Shown here: positions 12,054 to 19,735 of the stretch, piece after piece
Position numbering within the stretch: position 1 is the first letter of the stretch
Layout: each line of letters opens with the position of its first letter
Assembly: GCF_036322585.1 (NCBI RefSeq)
Contig: NZ_AP024600.1
Coordinates: forward strand, 3,596,001-3,660,000
Direction of reading: 5' to 3'
Source of the DNA: Luteolibacter sp. LG18
GTDB taxonomy: Bacteria > Verrucomicrobiota > Verrucomicrobiia > Verrucomicrobiales > Akkermansiaceae
Length of the DNA: 64,000 nt
The notes under the pieces: model-generated
What the model was told of the DNA's origin: nothing
What the model saw: only the letters and a program-made list of their open reading frames with translations
Database searches by the model: none
Program-made: the position numbers and the translations under genes

Positions 12054-12188
12054 GTAGCCGGAAGCTCCGCTTTCGAATCGTCTCCGCCAGCTCCAGTTGG
12101 CGGTGGCGGGGAGGCCAAACGATCTCCCCCCCCGAAGAGGGAAAGCTGGAGCTTCCCCCTACATTCTGAAAGCAGGGCTTTCAGCTAC
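12054..12188. repeat. REP class 3 element between convergent genes
   Basis: A plus-strand REP (GTAG-CCGGAAGC-TCC-GCTTTCG, 12054-12075) faces two minus-strand REPs: 12166-12188 (CTGAAAGC-CCT-GCTTTCAG) and 12138-12163 (GGGGAAGC-TCCA-GCTTTCCC). The interior matches the interior of 36140-36274 in the opposite orientation. Both copies sit exactly between two convergent genes. Confidence 0.8.
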
Positions 12189-12190
12189 AT

Positions 12191-13102
12191 TCATGCCCGG
12201 AACGGCAGGTCGCGGGAGACTTCGCGGCCCTTGCCTTCGATGACGAGGCGGTCCGGGTGGACGGTGACGATGGCCCAGGCATTGACACCGGGGCGCTGGA
12301 GGATCGAGCGGAAGGTGATGAAGTGGATGCCCTCGTGGAGGGCGTAGTCGCCATCGTGGTTGTGGCCGTTGAGCCAGGCCTTCACGCAGCGGTGTTTCAC
12401 CAGCAGGTCGAGCAACGGCTTGTGCTGCCAGAGCTGGTGGGAATCCGCGGGGAGGATCGGGTGGTGGGCGCAGACGAGCACGGTTTCACCGGCGGCGGTG
12501 GCACCCTCCAGCTCGCGCTCCAGCCAATCGAGCTGGACGTTGTCCACGCCGCCGTTCCACGGCTGGGCACCGGGTTCGCCGGCGGCCTTGGTGGCCTGGA
12601 AGACGGCTTCGGAGGCCTTCGCGCCCTTGCTGTCAGCGGGGTACTTGTAGAGCGAGCGGCCGTTGGTATCGAGGACGATGAAGCGGATCTTGCCGCGACG
12701 GAAGCTGTAGTAATCGTGCGGCATGCCCAGCGTCTGGACCACGCGGGACTTCTCGGCATCGGTGATGGAGTAGTCGTGGTTTCCCAGCAGGTGGTAAACC
12801 GGGTGGCCGAGCGGCTCGAGCAGTGGCAGGAGGGTGGCGAAGGACTTGAAATCGCGGTCGATGAAATCGCCGAGGTGGAAGGTGAAGGGGAGCTTGCGCG
12901 CGGCGAGGTCTTCCACGGCGGCCTTCAGTTTCTCCGGGGTGGTGCGGTAGTGACGTTCGCCCTGCGGCTCGGCGTCGGTGTATTGCGCGTCCGTGATCAG
13001 GCCGAAGGTGAGCGGACCGCTGGCGGCGGGAGCTTCCGCGGCGAGCGCGGGGACGGCAAGCGATCCGGCCAGGGTGGAAGTGATGAAATGGCGGCGTTTC
13101 AT
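12191..13102 (-). CDS. Tat-exported metallophosphoesterase, ADPRM-like
   Basis: 303 aa from the ATG at 13102, where a twin-arginine type signal begins (MKRRHFITSTLAGSLAVPALAAEA). All calcineurin-type metal blocks are present in order: DAQYTD, GDFIDRD, GNHDY, HHPILPAD and GHNHDGDY. The spacing and the DAQY...RHYR...L..AVEDL stretch resemble manganese-dependent ADP-ribose/CDP-alcohol diphosphatase. An exported location would suit breakdown of released nucleotides, which is inference. It ends 3 bases before a REP element shared with the convergent Dabb gene. Confidence 0.85.
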   Translation of the reverse strand: MKRRHFITSTLAGSLAVPALAAEAPAASGPLTFGLITDAQYTDAEPQGERHYRTTPEKLKAAVEDLAARKLPFTFHLGDFIDRDFKSFATLLPLLEPLGHPVYHLLGNHDYSITDAEKSRVVQTLGMPHDYYSFRRGKIRFIVLDTNGRSLYKYPADSKGAKASEAVFQATKAAGEPGAQPWNGGVDNVQLDWLERELEGATAAGETVLVCAHHPILPADSHQLWQHKPLLDLLVKHRCVKAWLNGHNHDGDYALHEGIHFITFRSILQRPGVNAWAIVTVHPDRLVIEGKGREVSRDLPFRA

Positions 13103-13227
13103 TCTGGGTTTCCGTGACGATGCAGAAGGCACCGGCGGATGGGAATGGGAAAGTAGGGGGCGTGAAATTAGAATCACCGGCGGTGCGGGGCGGACGTTCC
13201 AACCTGGGGAACAATCCGCCCGTCCCA

Positions 13228-13253
13228 CTCACAAGCAGGAATGCTTGTGCTAC
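13228..13253 (-). repeat. REP hairpin, class 1, flush with a stop codon
   Basis: GTAG-CACAAGCA-TTCC-TGCTTGTG on the minus strand. The TGA stop of the SLC13 gene (13254-13256) directly abuts the GTAG head. Confidence 0.8.
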
Positions 13254-15098
13254 TCAGAACGGCCAGAGGAAGGGGATGATCAGGCAGGCGGTGACCCAGC
13301 AGATGATGTTCAGCGGGATGCCCACGCGGAGGAAGTCGGAGAACCGGTAGCCGCCGGGGCCATAGACCATCATGTGGGTCTGGTAGCCCATCGGCAGGGC
13401 GAAGGCGGTGGAGGCGGCCACGGTGACGGCCATGACGTAGGGCCAGTGGCTCACGCCGAGGCTGTGGGCCAGGGTGACCACGATCGGCACCATCATCACG
13501 GCGGTGGCGTTGTTCGAGAGCACCTCGGTGAGCAGCAGGGTCATCAGGTAGATGGCCCAGAGCATCACGATCGGGAGCATTTCCGCCGGGACATGGCCAC
13601 GGGCGAGGCTCACCAGGCTGTTCGCCAGCCATTTCGCGGTGCCGGTGTCCTTCATTGCCATGCCCAGGCCGAGCAGGCCGTAGAGCATGAGCAGCACCTG
13701 CCAATCGATGCTGGCGTAGGCATCGCGCGGGGTCACGACCTTCAGCCACAGCAGCAGGAGCGCGCCGACGAGCGCGGCGTAGTGGATGGGGATCTGCGGC
13801 AGCCATGGCAGCGCGCCGCCCTTTCCGCCGAGGAAATCGGTGAGGGTGGCCACGGCCACCACGCCGATCAGCACGGCCCACGAGAGCCAGATGTGGTGGA
13901 GGGGCTGGCGCGAGGCAGCCTCGTCTTCGGGCGCGTCGTCCGGGGAATCGGTGAGGATGAAATCGCGGGTGGCCTCGAGGTCGTCCAGGTTGTTGAGGGC
14001 GGTGATCACCAGCAGGGTGTCGCCCTGTTCGAGCGTCACATCGGAGATCTGGCTGGTGATGTTCACGCCATTGCGGTGGAGGGCAAGGACCACGCAGTTG
14101 TAGTGCTGGCGGAAATCGGAGGCGGCCAGGGTGCGGCCGATCAGCGAGGACTCGTCCTTCACGACCAGCTCGGTGACGATGCCATCGACGGTGGAAAGGG
14201 TCGTCGCGCCGATTTCGGAGAACAGGGCTTCCGGTTTCACGGCCTTGCCGCGGCGGCGGTGGAGGGCGATCAGGAAGCGGTCGTTCTTTTCGACGGTGAG
14301 GGACTTCAGCGACTTCATCACGCGCGCGCCCTTGCGGCGGACCTCCATGATGTGGATGCCATTGGCGCGGTCGAAGAGGGGCGTTTCGGTGAGTTTCCTG
14401 CCGAGCATCGGCGAGTGGTCGCCGACCAGCAGGTGGTAGAGCGGGGTGGTGCGCTGGGTGATCTCCAGGGTGCCGGAGATCGAGGTGCGGGCGGGAATGA
14501 GCTTCGGCCCGAAGATGGCGAGGTAGGCGATGCCGGCGATGGACATCGGGATGCCGAGCGGCGCGAGCTGGAACATCGACATCGGTTCCAGCTTCATGTC
14601 CTTGAGCGTGCCATTCACCAGCAGGTTGGTGGAGGTGCCGATGAGGGTGCAGCAGCCGCCGAGGATGGAGCTGTAGGACAGCGGCATCAGCAGGCGGGAG
14701 GCCGGGATGTCCTTCGAGCGGGCGAGACCGAGCGCCACCGGCAACAGGATCGCCACGATGGCGGTGTTGTTCATCCATGCGCTGAAGAAGGCGGTGAGAA
14801 CGGAGAACGCCAGCATCGCCAGGCGGGTGTTGTTCGGCAGGCGGTCCCGCAGCACGCGGCCGATGTGGTCCACCGCGCCGGATTTCTCCAAGGCTCCGCC
14901 AATGATGAAGAGGGCGGCGATGGTGAGCGGGGCCTCGTTCCGGAAAACGTCCGTCATCTTGTCCGCGTCGACCAAGCCGAGCGCGACCACGGCGCAGAGC
15001 ACGGTGAGGGCGATCACGTCCGGTGCCGCCCATTCGCGGATGAAGGCGATGAGCGTGATGACGATGACTGCGAGGGTAAGGGCGATCGGCGCGTCCAT
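13254..15098 (-). CDS. SLC13/DASS-type anion:sodium symporter with RCK_C domains
   Basis: 614 aa from the ATG at 15098, just before the first membrane helix (APIALTLAVIVITLIAF). Both halves have dicarboxylate/sulfate permease-like helices, including a re-entrant-type segment around NNTAIVAILLPVALGLARS and, in the second half, NNATAVMMVPIVVTLAHSLG. Between the halves (residues ~190-400) are two TrkA-C (RCK_C) domains. This SLC13-with-RCK_C layout is common for bacterial putative sulfate permeases. Sulfate is favoured here because the next transport gene (16005-17042) is a sulfate-binding protein and both leaders share a 12-base palindrome, but dicarboxylates are not excluded. Confidence 0.85.
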   Translation of the reverse strand: MDAPIALTLAVIVITLIAFIREWAAPDVIALTVLCAVVALGLVDADKMTDVFRNEAPLTIAALFIIGGALEKSGAVDHIGRVLRDRLPNNTRLAMLAFSVLTAFFSAWMNNTAIVAILLPVALGLARSKDIPASRLLMPLSYSSILGGCCTLIGTSTNLLVNGTLKDMKLEPMSMFQLAPLGIPMSIAGIAYLAIFGPKLIPARTSISGTLEITQRTTPLYHLLVGDHSPMLGRKLTETPLFDRANGIHIMEVRRKGARVMKSLKSLTVEKNDRFLIALHRRRGKAVKPEALFSEIGATTLSTVDGIVTELVVKDESSLIGRTLAASDFRQHYNCVVLALHRNGVNITSQISDVTLEQGDTLLVITALNNLDDLEATRDFILTDSPDDAPEDEAASRQPLHHIWLSWAVLIGVVAVATLTDFLGGKGGALPWLPQIPIHYAALVGALLLLWLKVVTPRDAYASIDWQVLLMLYGLLGLGMAMKDTGTAKWLANSLVSLARGHVPAEMLPIVMLWAIYLMTLLLTEVLSNNATAVMMVPIVVTLAHSLGVSHWPYVMAVTVAASTAFALPMGYQTHMMVYGPGGYRFSDFLRVGIPLNIICWVTACLIIPFLWPF

Positions 15099-15111
15099 GG
15101 TCGGGGTGGCA

Positions 15112-15123
15112 CCCCGTGTGGGG
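15112..15123 (-). promoter_or_regulatory. Shared 12-base palindromic leader motif (SLC13 copy)
   Basis: CCCCACACGGGG, 14 bases upstream of the SLC13 start codon on the minus strand, flanked by GGC and GCC that could extend the stem. The identical 12 bases occur in the leader of the sulfate-binding protein gene (17135-17146). It could be an operator or an RNA hairpin; not assigned to a known riboswitch. Confidence 0.4.
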
Positions 15124-15204
15124 AAGCCGGGCGATTCCATGACCTTGTCGGGCAGGTTTGGCAAGAATCGCGGACTCTCAAATGCCGGATAGCCAAGTCC
15201 CTAC

Positions 15205-15260
15205 AAAAAGGCCCCGCCTCCCGGCCCGCAAGGGGAGGGGAGGCCGGGAGGTGGGGCTAC
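15205..15260 (-). terminator. Intrinsic terminator with a GTAG head (REP class 6)
   Basis: On the minus strand, GTAG (15257-15260) is followed by CCCCACCTCCCGGCC, a loop, GGCCGGGAGGCGGGG and TTTTT (15205-15209). The TAG of the head is the stop codon of the 15257-15856 gene. A near copy of the hairpin, without the GTAG head, is at 15930-15976. Confidence 0.85.
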
Positions 15261-15856
15261 CTCACCGGCAATCCGGCTTTCTCGCATGCATCGGAGTCGA
15301 GGATCTCCCAGTCGCGAGGTTCGTTCACAAAGATTTCGAAGCGAGAGAAGTCCGGGTAGAAAGTTCGTCCGGGCATAGTGTCCGATTCCGGGATCACAAA
15401 AAAACCCGGGTCGTCGGTGTAGATGACGACCGATGCTCTGACATCGTGCGAAATCTTTTCCAGGTTCTCGAAGTCTTCCCATGCAAGGTCGGGGGAAGGC
15501 ATCAGGAAGGTGACGGTCATGTTGAATCTGGCAATCACGCGGGAGACGCGTGCGCGGTGTTCATCCAGGAGTTCGAAGAAGCGATCGAACGCCAGCTCTT
15601 CATCGCCACCGGACTTTTCGAGGAGCATGTTTCTCCATCCACTTGTGGATTCACTGAACCGGGCCCGGTAGGCCACCCAGTCGTCGAAATCATCCGGCAG
15701 GGGGAGCGATTGGCTATCTCCTTTCGCTCCGGCGATGAACCCGGTGCGGTAGAAATAGAGCCCGGAGATCGATTTCTCTCCGAAGTAGAGTCCGGGCCGG
15801 CGGCGGATCTCGGCGAGCAGGTTTGGCTGTGGGAGGAGAGCGGAGTCGGATTCCAT
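15257..15856 (-). CDS. Hypothetical protein of the IRRRPGLYFG (immunity-like) type
   Basis: 199 aa from the ATG at 15856. Near the N-terminus it has LLAEIRRRPGLYFGEKSISG, then WVAYRARF near residue 65 and ELAFDRFFELLDEHRARV near residue 90. This order resembles a family of small cytoplasmic proteins with an IRxRPGMYLG start and an AFxxFFELLDEF block, some of which are encoded in toxin-immunity neighbourhoods. No toxin gene is visible here, so the immunity role is speculative. It is a lone gene boxed by two near-identical GC hairpin terminators. Its stop TAG lies inside the GTAG head of the hairpin. Confidence 0.65.
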   Translation of the reverse strand: MESDSALLPQPNLLAEIRRRPGLYFGEKSISGLYFYRTGFIAGAKGDSQSLPLPDDFDDWVAYRARFSESTSGWRNMLLEKSGGDEELAFDRFFELLDEHRARVSRVIARFNMTVTFLMPSPDLAWEDFENLEKISHDVRASVVIYTDDPGFFVIPESDTMPGRTFYPDFSRFEIFVNEPRDWEILDSDACEKAGLPVR

Positions 15857-15929
15857 TTGATGGTGGGAGTCGCCACCAAGGTAGGTGGCCAGTGCATGGG
15901 GACCGAACGGAAAAGAGCCTAGAATCGAC

Positions 15930-15976
15930 AAAAAGCCCCACCTCCCGGCCTGCAAGGGGGGGCCGGGAGGTGGGGC
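15930..15976 (-). terminator. Intrinsic terminator of the sulfate-binding protein gene
   Basis: On the minus strand, GCCCCACCTCCCGGCC pairs with GGCCGGGAGGTGGGGC and is followed by TTTTT (15930-15934). It is nearly the same hairpin as 15205-15260, so the two terminators were duplicated or converted. Confidence 0.88.
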
Positions 15977-16004
15977 GAACCACCACGAAAAAGAGGCGAG
16001 GGCG

Positions 16005-17042
16005 TCAGGGGGCGTAGATCTGGTCGAAGATGCCGCCGTCGGCGAAATGGGTCTGCTGGGCGGTGGCCCAGCCGCCGAACTCCTCATCGACGTTGTAGAG
16101 CTTCAGCGCGGGGAAGTCGGCGGTGTGCTTCGCCAGCACCTCGGCGGAACGCGGGCGGAGCTTGTGCTTCGCGGCCAGTTCCTGGGCGGCGGGGGTGTAG
16201 AGGGCGTCGAGGTAGGCCTTCGCCAGCGCCTGGGTGCCGTGCTTGGCGGTGTATTTCTCGACGACGGCCACCGGGGCCTCGGCGAGGACGCTGGAGGTCG
16301 GATAGACGATCTCGGTCTTGTCCGCGCCGAGCTCGCGGATCGCGAGATGGGCCTCGTTTTCGAAGGTGAGCAGCACGTCGCCGATCTCGCGCTGGGCGAA
16401 GGTGGTGGTGGCTCCGCGCCCCCCGGCATCGAGGACTGGCACGTTCTTGAAGAGCTTCGTCACGAAGTCCTTCGCGGTGGCGTCGCTGCCGCCGGGGGCG
16501 TGCTTGGCGTGGGACCAGGCGGCGAGGTAACTGTAGCGGCCGTTGCCGGAGGTCTTCGGGTTCGGGATGATGACCTGCACGCCGGGTTTCACCAGATCGT
16601 CCCAGTCCTTGAAGCCCTTCGGATTGCCCTTCCGCACCAGGAACACGATGGTCGAGGTGTAGGGCGAGGCTTGGTTCGAGAAACGCCCGGCCCAGTCCTT
16701 CGCGACGAGGCCGTTCTTGGCGAGGATCTCGATGTCGGTGGACTGGTTCATGGTCACCACGTCGGCTTCGAGGCCATCGAGGACCGAGCGGGCCTGCTTC
16801 GAGGAGCCGCCGTGGGACTGGTCGATCTTCGGGGTTTCACCGGTCTTGGCCTTCCAATCGGCGGCGAAGGAGTCGTTGAACTCCTTGTAGAACTCCCGGG
16901 TCACGTCGTAGGAGGCGTTCAGCAGCGTGGGCGCGGAGAGCGCGGTGCCGCTGGAGACGAGCAGCAGAACGAGGTGGGATGAGAGGCGGCGCCAGACGCG
17001 GCGGCGGGTAGGCAGGGACTTCAGGATGGAATTCGGGGTCAT
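16005..17042 (-). CDS. Periplasmic sulfate-binding protein (Sbp/CysP type)
   Basis: 345 aa from the ATG at 17042. A twin-Arg/Arg-rich N-terminus and hydrophobic stretch (HLVLLLVSSGTALSA) form the export signal. The mature chain shows the family blocks: LLNASYDVTREFYKEFN, the HGGSSKQARSV ligand-binding loop, the NPKTSGNGRYSYLAAW block and the GDVLLTFENEAHLA block. It should bind sulfate (or thiosulfate) for an ABC importer, but no cysT/cysW/cysA permease or ATPase genes lie next to it in the window, so the partners must be elsewhere. It ends at a strong terminator and carries the shared leader motif at 17135-17146. Confidence 0.92.
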   Translation of the reverse strand: MTPNSILKSLPTRRRVWRRLSSHLVLLLVSSGTALSAPTLLNASYDVTREFYKEFNDSFAADWKAKTGETPKIDQSHGGSSKQARSVLDGLEADVVTMNQSTDIEILAKNGLVAKDWAGRFSNQASPYTSTIVFLVRKGNPKGFKDWDDLVKPGVQVIIPNPKTSGNGRYSYLAAWSHAKHAPGGSDATAKDFVTKLFKNVPVLDAGGRGATTTFAQREIGDVLLTFENEAHLAIRELGADKTEIVYPTSSVLAEAPVAVVEKYTAKHGTQALAKAYLDALYTPAAQELAAKHKLRPRSAEVLAKHTADFPALKLYNVDEEFGGWATAQQTHFADGGIFDQIYAP

Positions 17043-17134
17043 GGCCGATGGAGAGCAGGATGCCAAAAGGCAAAGGGGACCGGATGGGGCCGGGACTCGT
17101 GTCCGTGGGGATCCGGGCGTGGGTGGGTGGTGCT

Positions 17135-17146
17135 CCCCGTGTGGGG
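17135..17146 (-). promoter_or_regulatory. Shared 12-base palindromic leader motif (sulfate-binding protein copy)
   Basis: CCCCACACGGGG, 93 bases upstream of the start codon at 17042 on the minus strand, preceded by GGCCA and followed by AGCACC. Identical to 15112-15123 in front of the SLC13 transporter. Two sulfur-linked transporters sharing it suggests common control. Confidence 0.4.
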
Positions 17147-17217
17147 TGGCCGTGGGCCCGCAGGGGCTTGGGTTTTGAATGTAGATTAAATGGTGGGAAA
17201 TCAAGCGGGAAATTTCC

Positions 17218-18084
17218 TCACAGCCCGGTATCGGCGCGGTAGTGGGTGCTGTCGCCTTCGCAGATCAAGCGCCAGCGGGCTTCCAGAGCGGGATCCGGGC
17301 TGGCGATTTCGAGGTTGAGCTGGCCCATCATGTCGTAGACGCGGATGGCGGACCAGGTTTCGCCATCGATGCGGATCGGCAGGACCCAGAGCGAGTGGGC
17401 GTATTCGAGTTTGATCTGGAGCAGGCCGTGGCGGCTGGCGTCGATCGTTTCGATGCAGCCGTCCCGGATCTTCACGCGGCCGGGGATGAGGTTGGTGACC
17501 ATGCCGAGGTGTTGCGACTGGAGGCGGCACAGCAGCGGCAGGTGGAGAACCACGGCTTCCTCCAGGATGGCGGTGAGCGGGTGGCTGGCGGCGTGGGCGA
17601 GACGGCGTTCCGCGGCCTGGCTGCAATGCGGGCAGAGGCAGGGCGGGGGATCGAGGTCGGAGCGCCACTGGGTGAGATCGGCGGCGGTGATGCGGGCCTC
17701 GGTGAGGGCGTGGAGGCTTTCCACGAAGCCGCCGCCATCCGGGGATTCATCGAGCGCCACCACGCTCAGGCCATTGGCGCGGTCCTGGAAATCGAACTCC
17801 ACGGCGAGGGCTGGGCGGACCAGCTTGTCGATGCGCACGGCGTGGATGGCGGCGAGGCGTTCGAAGGACAGGTTCAGTCCGCCTTCGGGAAAGAGCGCGG
17901 TTTTCCCGTCCTCATCCATCGCCGCGATGCCCAGCGATTGGATGGCGGCGAGTTCCGCGCCGGTGTTGCGGGCGTGCAGGTAGAGGCGCTGGATCGGCGA
18001 GAGCAGGTCGAAGACGGCCGAGGGAACCGGGCGGAGCCGCAGCACCTGGTGGGTGGAGGCGAAGGGTGAGCTGGAGTTCATCAT
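17218..18084 (-). CDS. Hypothetical protein with a CxxC pair
   Basis: 288 aa from the ATG at 18084 (a second ATG follows at 18081). No signal peptide or membrane segment. A CLCPHC motif near residue 150, followed by an Ala-rich helix, could bind zinc. The C-terminal third has alternating strands (NLIPGRVKIRDGCIETID, IKLEYAHSLWVLPIRI, AIRVYDMMGQLNLEI) that look like a beta-rich domain. I do not recognise the family. It lies between the sulfate-binding protein and the iron-regulated genes with a REP doublet in its upstream region. Role unknown. Confidence 0.7.
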   Translation of the reverse strand: MMNSSSPFASTHQVLRLRPVPSAVFDLLSPIQRLYLHARNTGAELAAIQSLGIAAMDEDGKTALFPEGGLNLSFERLAAIHAVRIDKLVRPALAVEFDFQDRANGLSVVALDESPDGGGFVESLHALTEARITAADLTQWRSDLDPPPCLCPHCSQAAERRLAHAASHPLTAILEEAVVLHLPLLCRLQSQHLGMVTNLIPGRVKIRDGCIETIDASRHGLLQIKLEYAHSLWVLPIRIDGETWSAIRVYDMMGQLNLEIASPDPALEARWRLICEGDSTHYRADTGL

Positions 18085-18191
18085 TTCGGCTCCATCGTGG
18101 GCTGGAACCCGCCGGGCCGCTGCCTGTGGATTGTCGAAGGATGACGGTGGGTTGTCGGAGCGCGGTATCGCGACGATCAGGGCCTTTCTGC

Positions 18192-18360
18192 GTAGCCGCG
18201 CTGGTGACAGCGTGGGTCGGACGGATTCACCCGGTCCCATGCAACCCCGGCTGGAGGAGCGCCGCCCTACCGGGCTTTGAGATGGGGGGATCAGATGAGG
18301 ACCGAATCTGCGAGGGAGATCGCGGACAAACCCAACCCACGCTGTCACCAGCGCGGCTAC
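18192..18360. repeat. REP class 4 inverted doublet (perfect arms)
   Basis: The plus-strand copy at 18192-18216 and minus-strand copy at 18336-18360 are perfect reverse complements (27 bases when one flanking base each side is counted). Each reads GTAGC-CGCGCTG-GTGA-CAGCGTG, a hairpin with a GNRA-type loop. The 119-base spacer has no gene. This explains most of the 400-base gap 18085-18485. Confidence 0.85.
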
Positions 18361-18485
18361 GCGGAAACCTAACAGCCAGCTGTTGAGACTGAATTGCATC
18401 AACAAGTCTCATGATTCTTTGATCTAACTTGAGTTGGGAAGGAATCGATGCTTCTGTGTTACCTGACTCAACCACCTTTCATCCC

Positions 18486-18686
18486 ATGAAAACCGAAGCT
18501 CAAACCAAGACCGTCGCCTGCTCGAATTGCCAATACTGGAGCAGCGATGCCAAGGCGAAGAAGGGCGAGTGCCGCCGCCACGCGCCGCAGATGCTCGTCT
18601 TCAACGTCGACAACGACCTGAAGTACAAGTCCCACTTCCCGGCCACCGCCGCCGCCGATTGGTGCGGTGACTTCAAGGCGAAGTGA
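18486..18686 (+). CDS. Small cysteine-containing protein (CxxCxxW...GxCRRxAP type)
   Basis: 66 aa from the ATG at 18486. It has CSNCQYW at residues 11-17, GECRRHAP near 28 and DWCGDF at the end, so four Cys are placed as C-x2-C, C and C. This spacing belongs to a widespread family of tiny cytoplasmic proteins that probably bind a metal or an iron-sulfur cluster; the function is not known. Short genes of this type are easily missed. It has its own terminator and lies just upstream of the Fur-box operon. Confidence 0.8.
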   Translation: MKTEAQTKTVACSNCQYWSSDAKAKKGECRRHAPQMLVFNVDNDLKYKSHFPATAAADWCGDFKAK

Positions 18687-18720
18687 CCGATCCCGCCTGA
18701 ACCTGCTGATTTCCCAGCGC

Positions 18721-18761
18721 AACCCGCATGGCCCGGAGCCCCCCCGGCCACGCGGGTTTTT
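18721..18761 (+). terminator. Intrinsic terminator of the small Cys protein gene
   Basis: AACCCGC-A-TGGCCCGG pairs with CCGGCCA-C-GCGGGTT (one mismatch), followed by TTT within TTTTT (18757-18761). Confidence 0.88.
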
Positions 18762-18797
18762 CATTGCGGGGCAAGGGCTGGAGGATTTTCTCTTGCT

Positions 18798-18817
18798 ATT
18801 GAGAATCATTCGCATTA
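18798..18817 (+). promoter_or_regulatory. Putative Fur box
   Basis: ATTGAGAATCATTCGCATTA closely resembles the 19-bp Fur box GATAATGATAATCATTATC, with GAGAAT-CATTCGCATT as the core. It ends 10 bases before the ATG at 18828, so Fur binding would block transcription or initiation of the downstream operon. A Fur-family gene is the second gene of that operon. Confidence 0.7.
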
Positions 18818-18827
18818 GTTGTCGCGC

Positions 18828-19229
18828 ATGTCCCACACGGCGACGCTCGATACGGTGCTGGCTTCCTTGGCGCGTCCTTTCCAGAGGCGCGCGGATACGC
18901 TCTTGGATCTGCGTGAGTGCGCATGTGACGAAAGCCGGGTCGGCACCTGCGTGAAGGCCTACTTCGATCTGCATGAGGATGCCCCGGACCAGCGCGAGGC
19001 GCGGACCGGTTTGAACGGGTTCCGCCACTGGCTGGAAGATCACGTGGAGATCGCGGTGCTGGATGGGAAGAGCTCGGTGTGTCTCGAAACCTGGCCGCTC
19101 ACGCTGGCGGGCGAGACCGATCTGGAGGCTTTCTGCCAGAAGGCGATGAACCGCCTGCGCGAGGACCGGTGCCACCGCGCGTCGGTGATCCACCTGGAGT
19201 TCCGGTTCCGTCCGGCGCTTGCGGCCTGA
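18828..19229 (+). CDS. Unknown iron-regulated protein, first gene of Fur-box operon
   Basis: 133 aa from the ATG at 18828. No signal peptide or membrane helix. Cys residues occur in RECACDESRVGTC (residues ~29-41), SVCLET near 86 and DRCHR near 119, which could form a metal site. I recognise no family. It lies directly behind a Fur-box-like site and ends TGATG before the Fur-family gene, so it should be made under iron limitation. It may be a metal-handling or regulatory partner, but this is inference from context. Confidence 0.72.
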   Translation: MSHTATLDTVLASLARPFQRRADTLLDLRECACDESRVGTCVKAYFDLHEDAPDQREARTGLNGFRHWLEDHVEIAVLDGKSSVCLETWPLTLAGETDLEAFCQKAMNRLREDRCHRASVIHLEFRFRPALAA

Positions 19230-19252
19230 TGGGCGACCGGAGGGTTGAGATC

Positions 19253-19735
19253 ATGTCGGATGCCGCCGAGTTCGCGATCCGTGCCGCCGCCTTTTGGCGC
19301 GAACGGGGTGGCCGGATGACTCCCGTGCGGGAGATGCTTTGCCGGGCCATCGAGCACAGCGAGGGCGCGTTCGTGGCCGATGAGCTGCTGGAGCGCGCCC
19401 GCAAGCTGGACCGTGGCATTTCCAGCGCGTCGGTCTACCGCGCGCTGTCCGATCTGGTGGAGGCGGGCCTGCTGCGGGAGATCCGCGGTCCGCGCGACCA
19501 GAGGTCGTTCGTGCGGGCGGGAACGCCGCAGGCGAAGGTGGGGCACGTGGTGTGCACGGATTGCCACCGGGTGATCCCGCTGGAGGACGAGTGCGTGCCG
19601 TTGCGGGAAGCCGCGATGTTGAAGCGCATGGGATTCGCGGCGGGCGGCATGCACCTGCGGATCGAGGCCGCGTGCGAGTCGATGAAACGCTGCGGCACCT
19701 GCGAGAAGCGGTGCCCGTCCCCTGATTCGGAATGA
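19253..19735 (+). CDS. Fur family transcriptional regulator
   Basis: 160 aa. The start at 19253 is chosen for the strong site GGAGG 9 bases upstream; an alternative ATG at 19229 overlaps the previous stop. Residues ~1-85 are the winged helix (RMTPVREMLCRAIE, ISSASVYRALSDLVEAGLL, where SVYRAL is the recognition-helix block). The C-terminal half has CTDCHRVIPLED and ends CGTCEKRC, giving paired CxxC zinc sites as in Fur/Zur. Probably Fur or a close paralogue; Zur is possible. Second gene of the Fur-box operon, overlapping the AraC gene by 4 bases. Confidence 0.9.
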   Translation: MSDAAEFAIRAAAFWRERGGRMTPVREMLCRAIEHSEGAFVADELLERARKLDRGISSASVYRALSDLVEAGLLREIRGPRDQRSFVRAGTPQAKVGHVVCTDCHRVIPLEDECVPLREAAMLKRMGFAAGGMHLRIEAACESMKRCGTCEKRCPSPDSE

